In this document: positions 7,981 to 16,520 of the stretch, piece by piece
Layout: the number at the start of each line of letters is the position of its first letter
Numbering within the stretch: the stretch's first letter is position 1
Assembly (NCBI GenBank): GCA_965205525.1
Contig: OZ242171.1
Coordinates: 1,922,001 to 1,986,000 of the forward strand
Reading direction: 5' to 3'
Length of the DNA stretch: 64,000 bases
Origin: G965205525 sp965205525
GTDB taxonomy: Bacteria > Pseudomonadota > Gammaproteobacteria > JABABF01
The notes under the pieces: generated by a model
What the model saw: the letters and a program-made list of their open reading frames with translations, nothing else
Told to the model about the DNA's origin: nothing
The model's database searches: none
Made by a program: the position numbers and the translations under genes

Positions 7981-8745
7981 ATGCCAATGCCTAGACCAGT
8001 TGCCAAACGGATTGAACCGATCAATGCGTCATCCGATACGCTGACCGCCAGCGTGTTCTCAAGTGTTCGGACTGTCCAACTGCCGGCGATAGAAATACCC
8101 GCCGGCTTGAAGCTGAACAAGCGTATGAAAATGGACGGCTTGAAATTCCTTTCCAAACTGCCGGACAGCGCCATACCGGTCGCGTTCTTTGACCCGCAAT
8201 ATCGGGGGATACTCGACAAAATGTCGTATGGTAACGAGGGTATCGGACGCAGCCAGCGCCGCTGCGCTTTGCAGCAAATGACCGAGCCGACTATCGCCGA
8301 GTTTATTCGTGAGATTGATCGGGCACTGATACCAAGCGGGCATCTATTCCTATGGATGGATAAATTCCATCTTTGCAACGGCTTCCGTGGATGGCTGGAC
8401 GCAACCGACCTTGATATTGTCGATCTGGTGAATTGGGATAAAGGCAAAATCGGCATGGGATATAGAAGCCGCCGGACTACCGAATACTGCGTCGTGCTGC
8501 AAAAGAAACCCCGCAAGGCCAAAGGCGTATGGAAAGTACACAATATCCCGGACACCTGGCGAGAGAAAACAAACAACGGAAACGGGCACCCGCATAAAAA
8601 ACCGTTGGACTTGCAAGGCGAGCTAATCGCCGCCGTGAGCAATGAAGGTGATATTGTGATCGACCCGGCGGCCGGTGGTTTTACAGTGCTAGAAGCGGCA
8701 AAGCTGCAGCGTCGTAACTTTCTAGGCTGCGACCTAAACGGGTAA
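7981..8745 (+). CDS. DNA (N4/N6-amino) methyltransferase
   Basis: A 254-residue S-adenosylmethionine-dependent DNA methylase. The catalytic motif IV reads FFDPQY (a DPPY variant) near residue 64, and the cofactor-binding motif comes late (VIDPAAGGFTVLEAA, about residues 227-241), preceded by HPHKKPLDL. This order, catalysis before cofactor binding, is that of beta-class amino-methyltransferases. CGGAG lies just before the ATG. It stands 208 bases after the GIY-YIG nuclease in the same direction and may protect DNA against it, or it may be an orphan phage-type methylase. No specificity can be read. Confidence 0.85.
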   Translation: MPMPRPVAKRIEPINASSDTLTASVFSSVRTVQLPAIEIPAGLKLNKRMKMDGLKFLSKLPDSAIPVAFFDPQYRGILDKMSYGNEGIGRSQRRCALQQMTEPTIAEFIREIDRALIPSGHLFLWMDKFHLCNGFRGWLDATDLDIVDLVNWDKGKIGMGYRSRRTTEYCVVLQKKPRKAKGVWKVHNIPDTWREKTNNGNGHPHKKPLDLQGELIAAVSNEGDIVIDPAAGGFTVLEAAKLQRRNFLGCDLNG

Positions 8746-8816
8746 TAGTGCAGGAACGGAAGCAAGAGCAGCCGGCAAATGTCCAGTTTTTCCTGTTCCT
8801 TTCTTCCCGCACTAGT

Positions 8817-9929
8817 TTAATCAACAACTAAACTATAAGAAGGCAGCAAGTCGCGTAACACGTATGTGCGGTGAATTGCCGCAGCACGATAAAACTGCCA
8901 AACTGGAGATTTTATGGCTTTAAAATAGTTTTCTTGGTTGTTAAACGCTTCCCATTCTTCATTCCAAGATTCGCCATCGTAGTCAGGTATCTGCTCACCA
9001 CTTTCAGTGCCAAATATCTTTCCCGATTCAGCAGCATCTTTCCAGACTTGGATTCGTCCTTCCTTGTTGGCCTGTGTTGCTAAAATGTTTATTACACTGT
9101 CTCTGATGCTAGAGAATGGACGTCCATCTCCAGAATTATACTGCCCATTGGCTTGGGAAAATTTCCCAAATACTCTGTGTAAAGCTTGGCATCCCTCAAG
9201 AAAAGTTTCAGGATTATTTCTCTCACTCAACCGATTTTCTGCTTCAGCATCATCTTCATCATATTTGAAACTCCATTTCAAAAAGGGGCGGTCCGGGAAG
9301 GTTGCGGCAGCACCATGCCCCAAAGCGCCAGAGGCTATTTCGGCAACTATGCCTCCCAACGTGCTTTTTATATTTTTTATAGAGAAAGCATTTTCCTTTT
9401 TTTTGAAAAACTCTTTTTCTTTAGCACGAACATAGTCCTTAATTTTTTGGTCAAGGCCTTCATCAATATAAATTGAGGAATGCTTAATCTTGTTTCCACG
9501 GGAGCTAATACCAGAAAAACCGTAGTGCGAAAAGGTATCAGCGTAAACATGTGCGCCAATCCCTATCAACTCACGAGCGAATCCGCGGCCTGCAAAACCA
9601 AGATGGTGCTCGATCATCTCTCTTGCTGGTTTGCTGTCTTTTCGGCATTTCATCCTATCTCTATAGCTTTCACCAATATTGCCTGGAATAAAATGGAAAG
9701 GCACCCATACCCTACGCTGATCGTGTGGATCCAGATTCGCTAGCGTCATAGGGTGATGAGCAGTAGCTTCACTATCTATTCTTGATCCGTCTTCAAATTC
9801 AAGAGCTTCCTTTGCCACATTGTCGTCTACAAATTGAGCACAGGTCGCAATAATTATTGCGGCATCCTGACTAAGGCCAGCGGCTCTCGCCATCGAGTAA
9901 GTGCCATGGTAATGCATGTCTAATTGCAT
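8817..9929 (-). CDS. DUF6765-like protein with a phospholipase C/nuclease-like metal motif
   Basis: A 370-residue protein opening with the DMHYHGTYSMARAAGL pattern that I associate with DUF6765, with CAQFVDDN further on. Histidines and aspartates recur (HHPM, FHFIPG), and a conserved-looking GIGAHVYADTFSHYGFSG near residue 125 resembles the HxxxD zinc-site helix of zinc-dependent phospholipase C. There is no signal peptide, so a cytoplasmic location is likely. AGGAG seven bases before the ATG supports the start. It is the only gene on the minus strand of the island, convergent with the methyltransferase. Family assignment is from memory of the N-terminal pattern; enzymatic activity is inference. 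Confidence 0.6.
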   Translation of the reverse strand: MQLDMHYHGTYSMARAAGLSQDAAIIIATCAQFVDDNVAKEALEFEDGSRIDSEATAHHPMTLANLDPHDQRRVWVPFHFIPGNIGESYRDRMKCRKDSKPAREMIEHHLGFAGRGFARELIGIGAHVYADTFSHYGFSGISSRGNKIKHSSIYIDEGLDQKIKDYVRAKEKEFFKKKENAFSIKNIKSTLGGIVAEIASGALGHGAAATFPDRPFLKWSFKYDEDDAEAENRLSERNNPETFLEGCQALHRVFGKFSQANGQYNSGDGRPFSSIRDSVINILATQANKEGRIQVWKDAAESGKIFGTESGEQIPDYDGESWNEEWEAFNNQENYFKAIKSPVWQFYRAAAIHRTYVLRDLLPSYSLVVD

Positions 9930-10221
9930 GACATTGCTCCTTTTTGTAAAATTCCAGTTTGCCTTATAAAACTAAGGCCACCATCAAATATATACCATGC
10001 TCTATTCTTCATGTTCAGTCAACCCCACTAAATTATACGCCGCGCTGAATGCTGGCGCAGGCCGATGGAGATCGCTGGATAAGTGAGTTATAGGTTTCAC
10101 GGCAAATAAACTGTATGAAATACGGATACCCGCCCGATATTGTGTATATCCTCTCCACCGATGCATCATCCAACTTCACCTTTTCGGTTAAAATCACTCG
10201 GCTTTGTCACGCAGATCGGAT

Positions 10222-12078
10222 ATGCAAACAGAAGACGAATGGAGAAAAGCGCTTGACGTGCTGCGCGGGACTTTCGGGTTTTCGGAGTTCCGCCCCCACC
10301 AGGGAGAGGTCATACGGACGCTGCTGGCCGGCAGGGATGCGATTGCGGTGATGCCCACCGGCGGCGGCAAGTCGCTTTGCTATCAGATTCCGTCGATCGT
10401 GCGCCGGGGGACCGGGGTGGTGGTTTCGCCGCTGATTGCACTGATGAAAGACCAGGTCGATGCCCTGCGCCAATACGGGGTTCGTGCGGCGTTTTTGAAT
10501 TCCAGCCTGTCGTATGGCGAGCGCCTCGATACCGAGCAGACTTTCCTGCGCGGCGGTTTTGATTTGATCTATATGGCGCCGGAGGGCCTGCTCAGCGAGC
10601 CGATGCTGCAGCTGCTGGAAAAGGTCGATATTGCGCTGTTTGCAGTTGACGAGGCGCACTGCGTATCGCGCTGGGGGCACGATTTTCGGCGGGAGTATCT
10701 GGGGCTTTCGGTGCTGGCGGAGCTGTTTCCCGAGGTGCCGCGGGTGGCGCTCACCGCCACCGCCGACGAGATGACGCAGCGCGAGATCACCGAGCAGCTG
10801 CGGCTGCGCAGCGCGGACAGGCATATCGCCGGCTACGACCGCCCCAACATCCGCTACATGATCAGCGAATCGGCCAACGCCCGGCAGTCGCTGCTCAATT
10901 TCATCACCGAAAACCATGCCGGCGACAGCGGCATTGTCTATTGCATGTCGCGCAACGGCGTCGAGAAAACCGCCGAGTGGCTGGCCGCAAAAGGATTTTC
11001 GGCAGTTGCCTATCACGCCGGCATGACGCCCTCGGAGCGCGAGCATAATCACAACCGCTTCTTGAACGAGGCCGGCATCATCGTCGTGGCGACGATCGCC
11101 TTCGGGATGGGCATCGACAAACCCGATGTCCGCTTTGTCGCGCATTTGAATCTGCCAAAAAACATCGAATCGTACTATCAGGAAACCGGACGCGCCGGAC
11201 GCGACGGCCTGCCGGCAAGCGCGTGGATGAACTACGGGCTGCAGGATTTGATGATTCTGGTGCAGATGCTCGGCGATTCCGACGCCGATGATGCCTTCAA
11301 GCGGCGCGAGCGCTCCAAAATCAACTCGCTGCTGGGGTTTTGCGAAACCGCCGAATGCCGTCGGCAGTCGCTGCTCAACTACTTCGGGCAGCAGTACCCG
11401 GCGTCGTGCGGAAACTGCGACAACTGCATCAGCCCGCCCGAAACCTGGGACGGCACAGTCGCCGCGCAAAAGGCGCTGTCCTGCGTCTACCGCACCGGTC
11501 AGATATTCGGCGTCAGCTACCTGATCGATGTACTGCTCGGCAAAGATACTGAGCGAATACGGAATTTCTGCCATAACTCGCTGAGTGTTCACGGCATCGG
11601 CGCTGATTTTAACGCGCTGCAATGGCGCGCCATCATGCGGCAGCTGGTCGCCGCCGGCATGCTCGCCCCCGCCCCGGGCGGGCACGGCGGCCTGTGCCTG
11701 ACCGGCAAAAGCCGCGGCATACTGAAAGGCGAGCACACGATATTCTTCCGCAAACTGCCGCAAAAGCTGGCCCGTTCATCCTCCGCCGAAAGCCGGCCCC
11801 GCCCATCCAGAGTCGTCGAGCCAGCGGCCGCGCCGCTATTTGAAAAACTGCGCGAGCTGCGCCTGCAGCTTGCCCGCGAGCAGGGTGTGCCGCCTTATGT
11901 AATTTTTCACGACGCTGCCCTGATTCAAATGGCAGCGGAAAAACCCGCCAACCTGGAGCAAATGTCCGCCATCTCCGGTGTCGGTCAGGCAAAGCTCGAC
12001 AAATACGGCGCCGCTTTTTTGCAGGCCGTACGCGATTTTCAACAGCAGGCTATTTCAGCGGTTGCCGGCAGCGGTTGA
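10222..12078 (+). CDS. recQ: ATP-dependent DNA helicase RecQ
   Basis: A 3'-5' superfamily 2 helicase for recombination and fork repair, about 618 residues (E. coli RecQ 609). Motif I (MPTGGGKSLCYQIP), the DEAHC box, motif VI (QETGRAGRDG), the zinc-binding CGNCDNC cluster, the winged helix and a C-terminal HRDC domain (about the last 75 residues) are all present. The ATG at 10222 starts the conserved sequence; an upstream in-frame TTG at 10204 is less likely. GC content is backbone-like, unlike its neighbours, yet it sits in the middle of the defence island, where RecQ-type helicases do occur. Whether it is the only chromosomal recQ cannot be told. Confidence 0.95.
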   Translation: MQTEDEWRKALDVLRGTFGFSEFRPHQGEVIRTLLAGRDAIAVMPTGGGKSLCYQIPSIVRRGTGVVVSPLIALMKDQVDALRQYGVRAAFLNSSLSYGERLDTEQTFLRGGFDLIYMAPEGLLSEPMLQLLEKVDIALFAVDEAHCVSRWGHDFRREYLGLSVLAELFPEVPRVALTATADEMTQREITEQLRLRSADRHIAGYDRPNIRYMISESANARQSLLNFITENHAGDSGIVYCMSRNGVEKTAEWLAAKGFSAVAYHAGMTPSEREHNHNRFLNEAGIIVVATIAFGMGIDKPDVRFVAHLNLPKNIESYYQETGRAGRDGLPASAWMNYGLQDLMILVQMLGDSDADDAFKRRERSKINSLLGFCETAECRRQSLLNYFGQQYPASCGNCDNCISPPETWDGTVAAQKALSCVYRTGQIFGVSYLIDVLLGKDTERIRNFCHNSLSVHGIGADFNALQWRAIMRQLVAAGMLAPAPGGHGGLCLTGKSRGILKGEHTIFFRKLPQKLARSSSAESRPRPSRVVEPAAAPLFEKLRELRLQLAREQGVPPYVIFHDAALIQMAAEKPANLEQMSAISGVGQAKLDKYGAAFLQAVRDFQQQAISAVAGSG

Positions 12079-12157
12079 CGGGACTGGTGGTAGACTATTC
12101 AACGATCGAGGATTTCCCGGTCGTTCAAAATAAGGGCAGCCCGCAAGGTTTAGGAAC

Positions 12158-13261
12158 ATGCTGAAGCAGATTTTTCTTGTTGCCTGTGTGAAAGAGAAGA
12201 AAAGCGGGCGTGTGCCTGCAAAAGATCTTTATCAGTCAACATGGTTTAAAAAAGCGCGCACCTATGTTGAACCATATCAGGCGCCATGGTTTATCCTGTC
12301 AGCCAAACATGGCCTGCTGTCCCCGGATAAAAAGATTGCACCCTATAATGAAACGCTAAACGATATGGGGGTTCAGGAGCGCCGCGATTGGGCAGATTGT
12401 GTTAAAGCACAAATGTGTGAGGGCCTGCCACCGGCGAAAAAGGTGGTTATTCTTGCAGGCAAGAAATATCGGGAAAATCTTCTGAAGTTTTTGTGCTGTA
12501 GATTTGCTTGTATTGAAATCCCAATGGAAGGAATGGGAATCGGTGAACAGCTTGCGTGGCTAAAGAAGCAAAATGACAAACGTGAGGATGTTATCAATTT
12601 TTATAGGCTGATGGATGAGCTGGAAAGACGCATCGGCGGCAAACGCAAACTCGGTGACGCACACGGGCGGATGTATTGGCCTAAGCGTGGGGTTTATTTC
12701 TTTTTTGAGGAAGGGGAAATGCGCACCGGAAGCGGGCAGGGGCCGCGCATTGTTCGGGTCGGCACACACGCGCTGAAAGCGGGCTCGCAAAGGACCTTGT
12801 GGATGCGGCTCAGTCAACATCGCGGCACAAAAGACCCGTACGGCGGCGATCATCGCAGCTCTATTTTTCGCAGTCTGGTTGGCGCGGCTTTAAGTCGGCA
12901 CATGCCGCAAAAACCGACCAGTTGGGGGCAAGGGTCAAGTGCTGATAAAGCAACATGCATGACTGAACGCCCCCTTGAGCAAAGCGTAAGCGACTATCTT
13001 GGCGGCATGTCCCTCCTTTTTCTGCCTGTTGACGACCCGCCCGGCCCAAAGAGCAGGCGTGGGTATATTGAACGCAATGCCATTTCTTTGTTGAGCGGCT
13101 ATGTGTCGCCTTCCCCTGACCCGCCTTCTTGTCAGTGGCTCGGCCGTGATTGTGACAGGGAAAAGGTATCTCGCTCCGGCCTTTGGAATAATGATTATGT
13201 TGATAAAGATTATGACCCCGAATTTCTGGGCAAGTTGGAGGAACTTATCAAACAGATTTAG
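12158..13261 (+). CDS. DUF6884 domain fused to a GIY-YIG nuclease domain
   Basis: A 367-residue two-domain protein. Residues about 1-140 look like DUF6884, a YaaA-related domain (VACVKEKK, DLYQSTWFKKAR, WFILSAKHGLLSPD, APYNETL). Residues about 175-365 look like a GIY-YIG nuclease: GVYFFFEEG, then IVRVGTHAL in place of the usual YxG strand, LWMRLSQHRG supplying arginine and histidine, YIERNAISLLSGY supplying the metal-binding glutamate, and SGLWNNDYVD at the end. The arginine for tyrosine exchange in the second strand is a departure. AGGA precedes the ATG. It follows recQ by 79 bases in the same direction. The domain calls are mine by pattern; the biological role is unknown, defence being likely from context. 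Confidence 0.7.
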   Translation: MLKQIFLVACVKEKKSGRVPAKDLYQSTWFKKARTYVEPYQAPWFILSAKHGLLSPDKKIAPYNETLNDMGVQERRDWADCVKAQMCEGLPPAKKVVILAGKKYRENLLKFLCCRFACIEIPMEGMGIGEQLAWLKKQNDKREDVINFYRLMDELERRIGGKRKLGDAHGRMYWPKRGVYFFFEEGEMRTGSGQGPRIVRVGTHALKAGSQRTLWMRLSQHRGTKDPYGGDHRSSIFRSLVGAALSRHMPQKPTSWGQGSSADKATCMTERPLEQSVSDYLGGMSLLFLPVDDPPGPKSRRGYIERNAISLLSGYVSPSPDPPSCQWLGRDCDREKVSRSGLWNNDYVDKDYDPEFLGKLEELIKQI

Positions 13262-13505
13262 ATTGGCATGGGCTGAGTGATGTATAAATAGCACTCAAGA
13301 TCAGGCAGTGGTTCATGGATCTGTCATGATCACTGACCTTATTCAACCGCAAACTCGCCGGATCGGCTGGTGCTTTACAACACTCAACGACTACACCACG
13401 CGCTGGATCTGATATCCCCTATACAATCACTGCTTGCCAACCACCTCGAGCACCATATGTTATGGACCCATACACAACATATACAATGATGCAGGGAGGC
13501 ACCTT

Positions 13506-14735
13506 GTGAGCGGAAGACGTCAACAGATTATGTTAAAACCGGAGGTTCTGCGCTGGGCCAGAAAGCGTGTTGACTACCAAACCGCCGAACTCGCCGACAA
13601 GGTCGGCGTGGAACCGGGCCAGGTGAAGGAATGGGAGAAAACCGGGAAAATCAGTATCGCCCAGATTAACAAACTCGCCCACAAAACCTACACGCCCCTC
13701 GGGCTTCTGTATCTCTCTGAGCCGCCGGAAGACTTGGATAAGCTGCCCATTCCGGATTTTCGCAGCGGGGACAGCCATTTGCGACAGCATCCCAGCCCCA
13801 ACCTGTTGGAGACGGTGCATACCATGCAAAGAAGACAGGCATGGATGCGGGAAGAGTTGCTGCAAGACGGGGTTGAGCCAATCTCATTTGTCGGTTCTGC
13901 CCGTGTCGGTTCTGCCCGTGTCGGTTCTGCCCGTGTCGGTTCTGCCCGTGTCGGTTCTGCTCGTCTTGGGAAGAATCATGATGCAGTTGCGACGGCTATG
14001 AAAAAACATCTCGGTCTGGCAAAAAACTGGGCGGCGCAAGAGCCCACCTGGGAAGACGCACTTCGGCACTTGAGAAACATTGTCGAGGAAGCGGGCATCC
14101 TGATTATGTTTAACGGCGTGGTGGGAAATAACACCCATAGAAAACTGGACCGTGAAGAGTTTCAGGGTTTTGCCCTTGTTGACGACTATGCCCCGCTGAT
14201 CTTCGTCAATGGGGCCGATTACAGAGCGGCGCAGATGTTCACGCTTAGTCACGAGCTGGCACACATTTTCGTTGGTGAAGCTGGCGTCTCGAAGTTCAAG
14301 CAACTTCGCCAAACGGAAAATGTCACCGAGAAATTCTGTGATCAAGTGGCGGCAGAGTTCCTAGTGCCGAGCGAGGATCTCCAGGTGCTGCTGAGAGATG
14401 CATCCAATCTCACGGAGCAATACGGCGAGGTTTCCGGTCATTTTAAGGTCAGCACTATAGTTGCAGCCCGCCGCATGCTTGATGTTGGCCTGATTAATCT
14501 CGACGATTTCTTCGCCTTCTATAAAAGATGGAAACGAAAAGAGATTGCAGAGCAGAATAAGGGAGGCTCCGGGGGGAATTTCTGGAACACCCAAAATGTG
14601 CGTATTGGGCACCCATTCGGCGCCGCCATAGGAAGGGCCGTCGGCGAAGGCAGGCTCTTTTACCGGGAGGCATACCACCTCACGGGATTAAAAGGAAAAA
14701 CCTTTGATAAGTTTATGAGTAAAGTAAGTGGGTAA
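13506..14735 (+). CDS. XRE-type regulator with ImmA/IrrE metallopeptidase domain (antitoxin side of a TA pair)
   Basis: About 409 residues. An N-terminal helix-turn-helix (LRWARKRVDYQTAELADKVG, then VKEWEKTGKISIAQINKLA) is followed by a long linker and an ImmA/IrrE peptidase domain with the zinc motif HELAH (near residue 252) and a downstream ENVTEKFCDQVAAEFL. The GTG at 13506 is preferred because GGGAGG stands six bases before it; an ATG at 13530 is possible. The family normally has one VGSA at the linker; here a 15-bp unit is repeated five times in frame (VGSAR x5). The last eight bases overlap the next gene, a PIN-domain protein, an arrangement known for this type of toxin-antitoxin pair. 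Confidence 0.88.
   Translation: MSGRRQQIMLKPEVLRWARKRVDYQTAELADKVGVEPGQVKEWEKTGKISIAQINKLAHKTYTPLGLLYLSEPPEDLDKLPIPDFRSGDSHLRQHPSPNLLETVHTMQRRQAWMREELLQDGVEPISFVGSARVGSARVGSARVGSARVGSARLGKNHDAVATAMKKHLGLAKNWAAQEPTWEDALRHLRNIVEEAGILIMFNGVVGNNTHRKLDREEFQGFALVDDYAPLIFVNGADYRAAQMFTLSHELAHIFVGEAGVSKFKQLRQTENVTEKFCDQVAAEFLVPSEDLQVLLRDASNLTEQYGEVSGHFKVSTIVAARRMLDVGLINLDDFFAFYKRWKRKEIAEQNKGGSGGNFWNTQNVRIGHPFGAAIGRAVGEGRLFYREAYHLTGLKGKTFDKFMSKVSG
13890..13964 (+). repeat. Five tandem copies of a 15-bp unit inside the ImmA-like gene
   Basis: The unit GTCGGTTCTGCCCGT is repeated five times without interruption; only the last copy differs, by one base. The period is a multiple of three and is codon-aligned, so each copy adds VGSAR to the protein without changing the frame. 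Near-perfect identity points to recent slippage expansion. Confidence 0.97.
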
Positions 14736-15234
14736 CGGTAAATCAAAAACCTTGCTACTCGATACCAATGTCTTTGTCGAAGCGCACAAACGCTACTATG
14801 CACAGGACATTTGCCCCGGATTCTGGAATTGCCTGCTGCTCCATTGCAACAAGGGCTCTGTCAGGAGCATTGATAAAGTCAAGGAAGAAATAAAAACGGG
14901 ACAGGACGAGTTATGGGATTGGGTCCAATCTGCTCCGCAGGATCTGTTCGCAACATCAAATGAACAACCGGTACAGGAAGCTTTCTCGGAAATTATAGAA
15001 TGGGTAGTCAGAAATCAGCAGTTCACCGATGCCGCACAAACCGAGTTTGCCAGAGGTGCCGATGGCTGGCTGGTCGCATACGCCCGGGTTCATGGCGTGA
15101 TGCTTGTTACCGATGAAAAATCGGATCCAAAAATAAAAAAAAGAGTGCCAATCCCCAACGTATGTAAAAAATTCAATGTCTCTTATGAAAACACGTTTTC
15201 GATGCTGCGCGGTTTGGGGGTTCAGTTTAAATGA
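14728..15234 (+). CDS. DUF4411-type PIN-domain protein (putative toxin)
   Basis: A 168-residue PIN-fold protein, probably a metal-dependent RNase toxin. The first acidic residue is in LLLDTNVFVEAHKRYY, the middle acidic residues lie near SIDKVKEEI, and the last are in GADGWLVAYARV and LVTDEKSDP. It starts at GTG 14728 inside the 3' end of the XRE-ImmA gene, giving translational coupling. The pair matches the known arrangement of an ImmA-like regulator followed by a DUF4411 PIN protein. Which partner neutralises the other is inferred from the family. Confidence 0.85.
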   Translation: MGNGKSKTLLLDTNVFVEAHKRYYAQDICPGFWNCLLLHCNKGSVRSIDKVKEEIKTGQDELWDWVQSAPQDLFATSNEQPVQEAFSEIIEWVVRNQQFTDAAQTEFARGADGWLVAYARVHGVMLVTDEKSDPKIKKRVPIPNVCKKFNVSYENTFSMLRGLGVQFK

Positions 15235-15292
15235 CACCGACCCCTTTCCTTTCCCCTTCACGACAACCCCGCCGCACGGATCGGAATGCAGT

Positions 15293-15427
15293 ATATTTTC
15301 TCCGGAGCGCCCGACCATATTACGGCTGAATTATCGCAATACGCGCGAGATATTGCGCCTTGCCTACCGTTTCGCGGCACATTATCTCAAACCGCAAAAC
15401 GCGGATGACGACCATATCCCACTTTAA
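15293..15427 (+). pseudogene. Fragment of a UvrD-like superfamily 1 helicase
   Basis: An open stretch reads SPERPTILRLNYRNTREIL and then LAYRFAAHYL...ADDDHIPL before a stop at 15425. This is the segment around motif IV of UvrD/Rep-type helicases (RxNYRNTREI). Nothing before or after it continues the helicase, so only about 45 residues of an otherwise lost gene remain. Confidence 0.7.
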
Positions 15428-15431
15428 ACTG

Positions 15432-15461
15432 TTTACAAAATAAGCAAATTTCCTCTACGAT
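15432..15461 (+). promoter_or_regulatory. Candidate promoter of the CBASS operon
   Basis: TTTACA (15432-15437) and TACGAT (15456-15461) are 18 bases apart, about 95 bases before the patatin gene's start, in an AT-rich gap directly after the helicase remnant. This is a reasonable sigma-70 match by eye only. Confidence 0.4.
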
Positions 15462-15556
15462 AAAATTAATGAAAACGACTTACAAACCCGCACACTTCAG
15501 AACCTATGCAATACTCTGTTGCCGAAGTTAATGAGTGGAACTGTGGAGGTGACAAT

Positions 15557-16510
15557 ATGAATAATCCAATAGAAAAAGATAATAGAAAAAAGAATGCAGG
15601 ATTTAAGATTTTAAGTATAGATGGAGGCGGAGTACGTGGGATATTTCCTGCTGAATTTCTATCACTTATGGAAAAGAAACTAAATATCAGCATATATGAA
15701 AAATTTGATATGATCGTAGGAACTAGCACTGGTAGTATTATAGCGGCGGCAATAGCCCAAAATCATGATCTGAGCCAGCTTGCAAAAGACTACAAAGAAA
15801 ATGCATCGAAAATTTTTCAGAAGAAATGGAGAGGTCTTTGTGGAATTATAGGATCAAAATATAATTCAAAATTTTTAGAAAATTTTCTTCATAAAAAGCT
15901 CGGAGATATTACATTAGGGCAAATAGAAAAACCTCTCATTCTTAATGCTACAAACGTCAGCTTGGGGGAAGTTTATGTTTTTAAGTCAGCTTATCAAAAA
16001 CGACAACGAGGAGAGGAGCATTATATAAGAGATTCAGGTGTGCCGCTGTACAAGGCTGTACTAGCCTCTTGTTCTGCGCCGACATATTTCGACCCGGTGG
16101 GTATAGATGGCACTCTCGTTTGTGATGGAGGTATTTGGGCTAACAACCCGTCGGTAGTTGGTTATACGGATGCCATAAAAAATTTTCACAAAAGCAAGGA
16201 TAATATTAAAATTCTATCAATAGGAACTGGACGTACAAAATCGATTTACTACCAATCAGCTATGGGGTGGGGTTTGATGACAGGCTGGAAGGGCAACAAA
16301 TTTGTGGAATTCATTATGTCTTGTCAAACGGAGTTCCCACAGAACATTTTGTCTTTAATTAACAACAAGATGTCCCTGAGAATTAATATTAATGTCGACC
16401 AAGATTATTCTCTTGACAATTGTAAAAATATCCCTATGCTATCCCAAATGGCAAAGGAAGCCTTTACTAGAAATCAAGTGAAGGTTTCAAATTTTCTAGA
16501 ACTAAACTAA
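15557..16510 (+). CDS. capV: CBASS effector, CapV-type patatin-like phospholipase
   Basis: About 317 residues of a patatin-fold lipase. SIDGGGVRGIFPAEF supplies the oxyanion hole (near residues 21-35), GTSTGSI carries the nucleophilic serine (near residue 57), and CDGGIWANNPS supplies the catalytic aspartate (near residue 190). In CBASS systems such enzymes are activated by the cyclic nucleotide and degrade the inner membrane, killing the infected cell. The ATG at 15557 has GGAGG seven bases before it; an in-frame ATG at 15506 lacks this. The start of the CD-NTase gene follows after ten bases, so effector and cyclase are one operon. Clearly AT-rich against the backbone, as expected of a transferred system. 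Confidence 0.93.
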   Translation: MNNPIEKDNRKKNAGFKILSIDGGGVRGIFPAEFLSLMEKKLNISIYEKFDMIVGTSTGSIIAAAIAQNHDLSQLAKDYKENASKIFQKKWRGLCGIIGSKYNSKFLENFLHKKLGDITLGQIEKPLILNATNVSLGEVYVFKSAYQKRQRGEEHYIRDSGVPLYKAVLASCSAPTYFDPVGIDGTLVCDGGIWANNPSVVGYTDAIKNFHKSKDNIKILSIGTGRTKSIYYQSAMGWGLMTGWKGNKFVEFIMSCQTEFPQNILSLINNKMSLRININVDQDYSLDNCKNIPMLSQMAKEAFTRNQVKVSNFLELN

Positions 16511-16520
16511 GAGGAAACCT

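Noticed and set aside
10207..11763. Long open frame (518 residues) on the minus strand
   Set aside because: It lies wholly inside recQ on the other strand and shows no family similarity; it is the shadow of a GC-rich gene.
13890..13964. CRISPR-like tandem repeat
   Set aside because: Units are 15 bases, contiguous without spacers and codon-aligned inside a gene.
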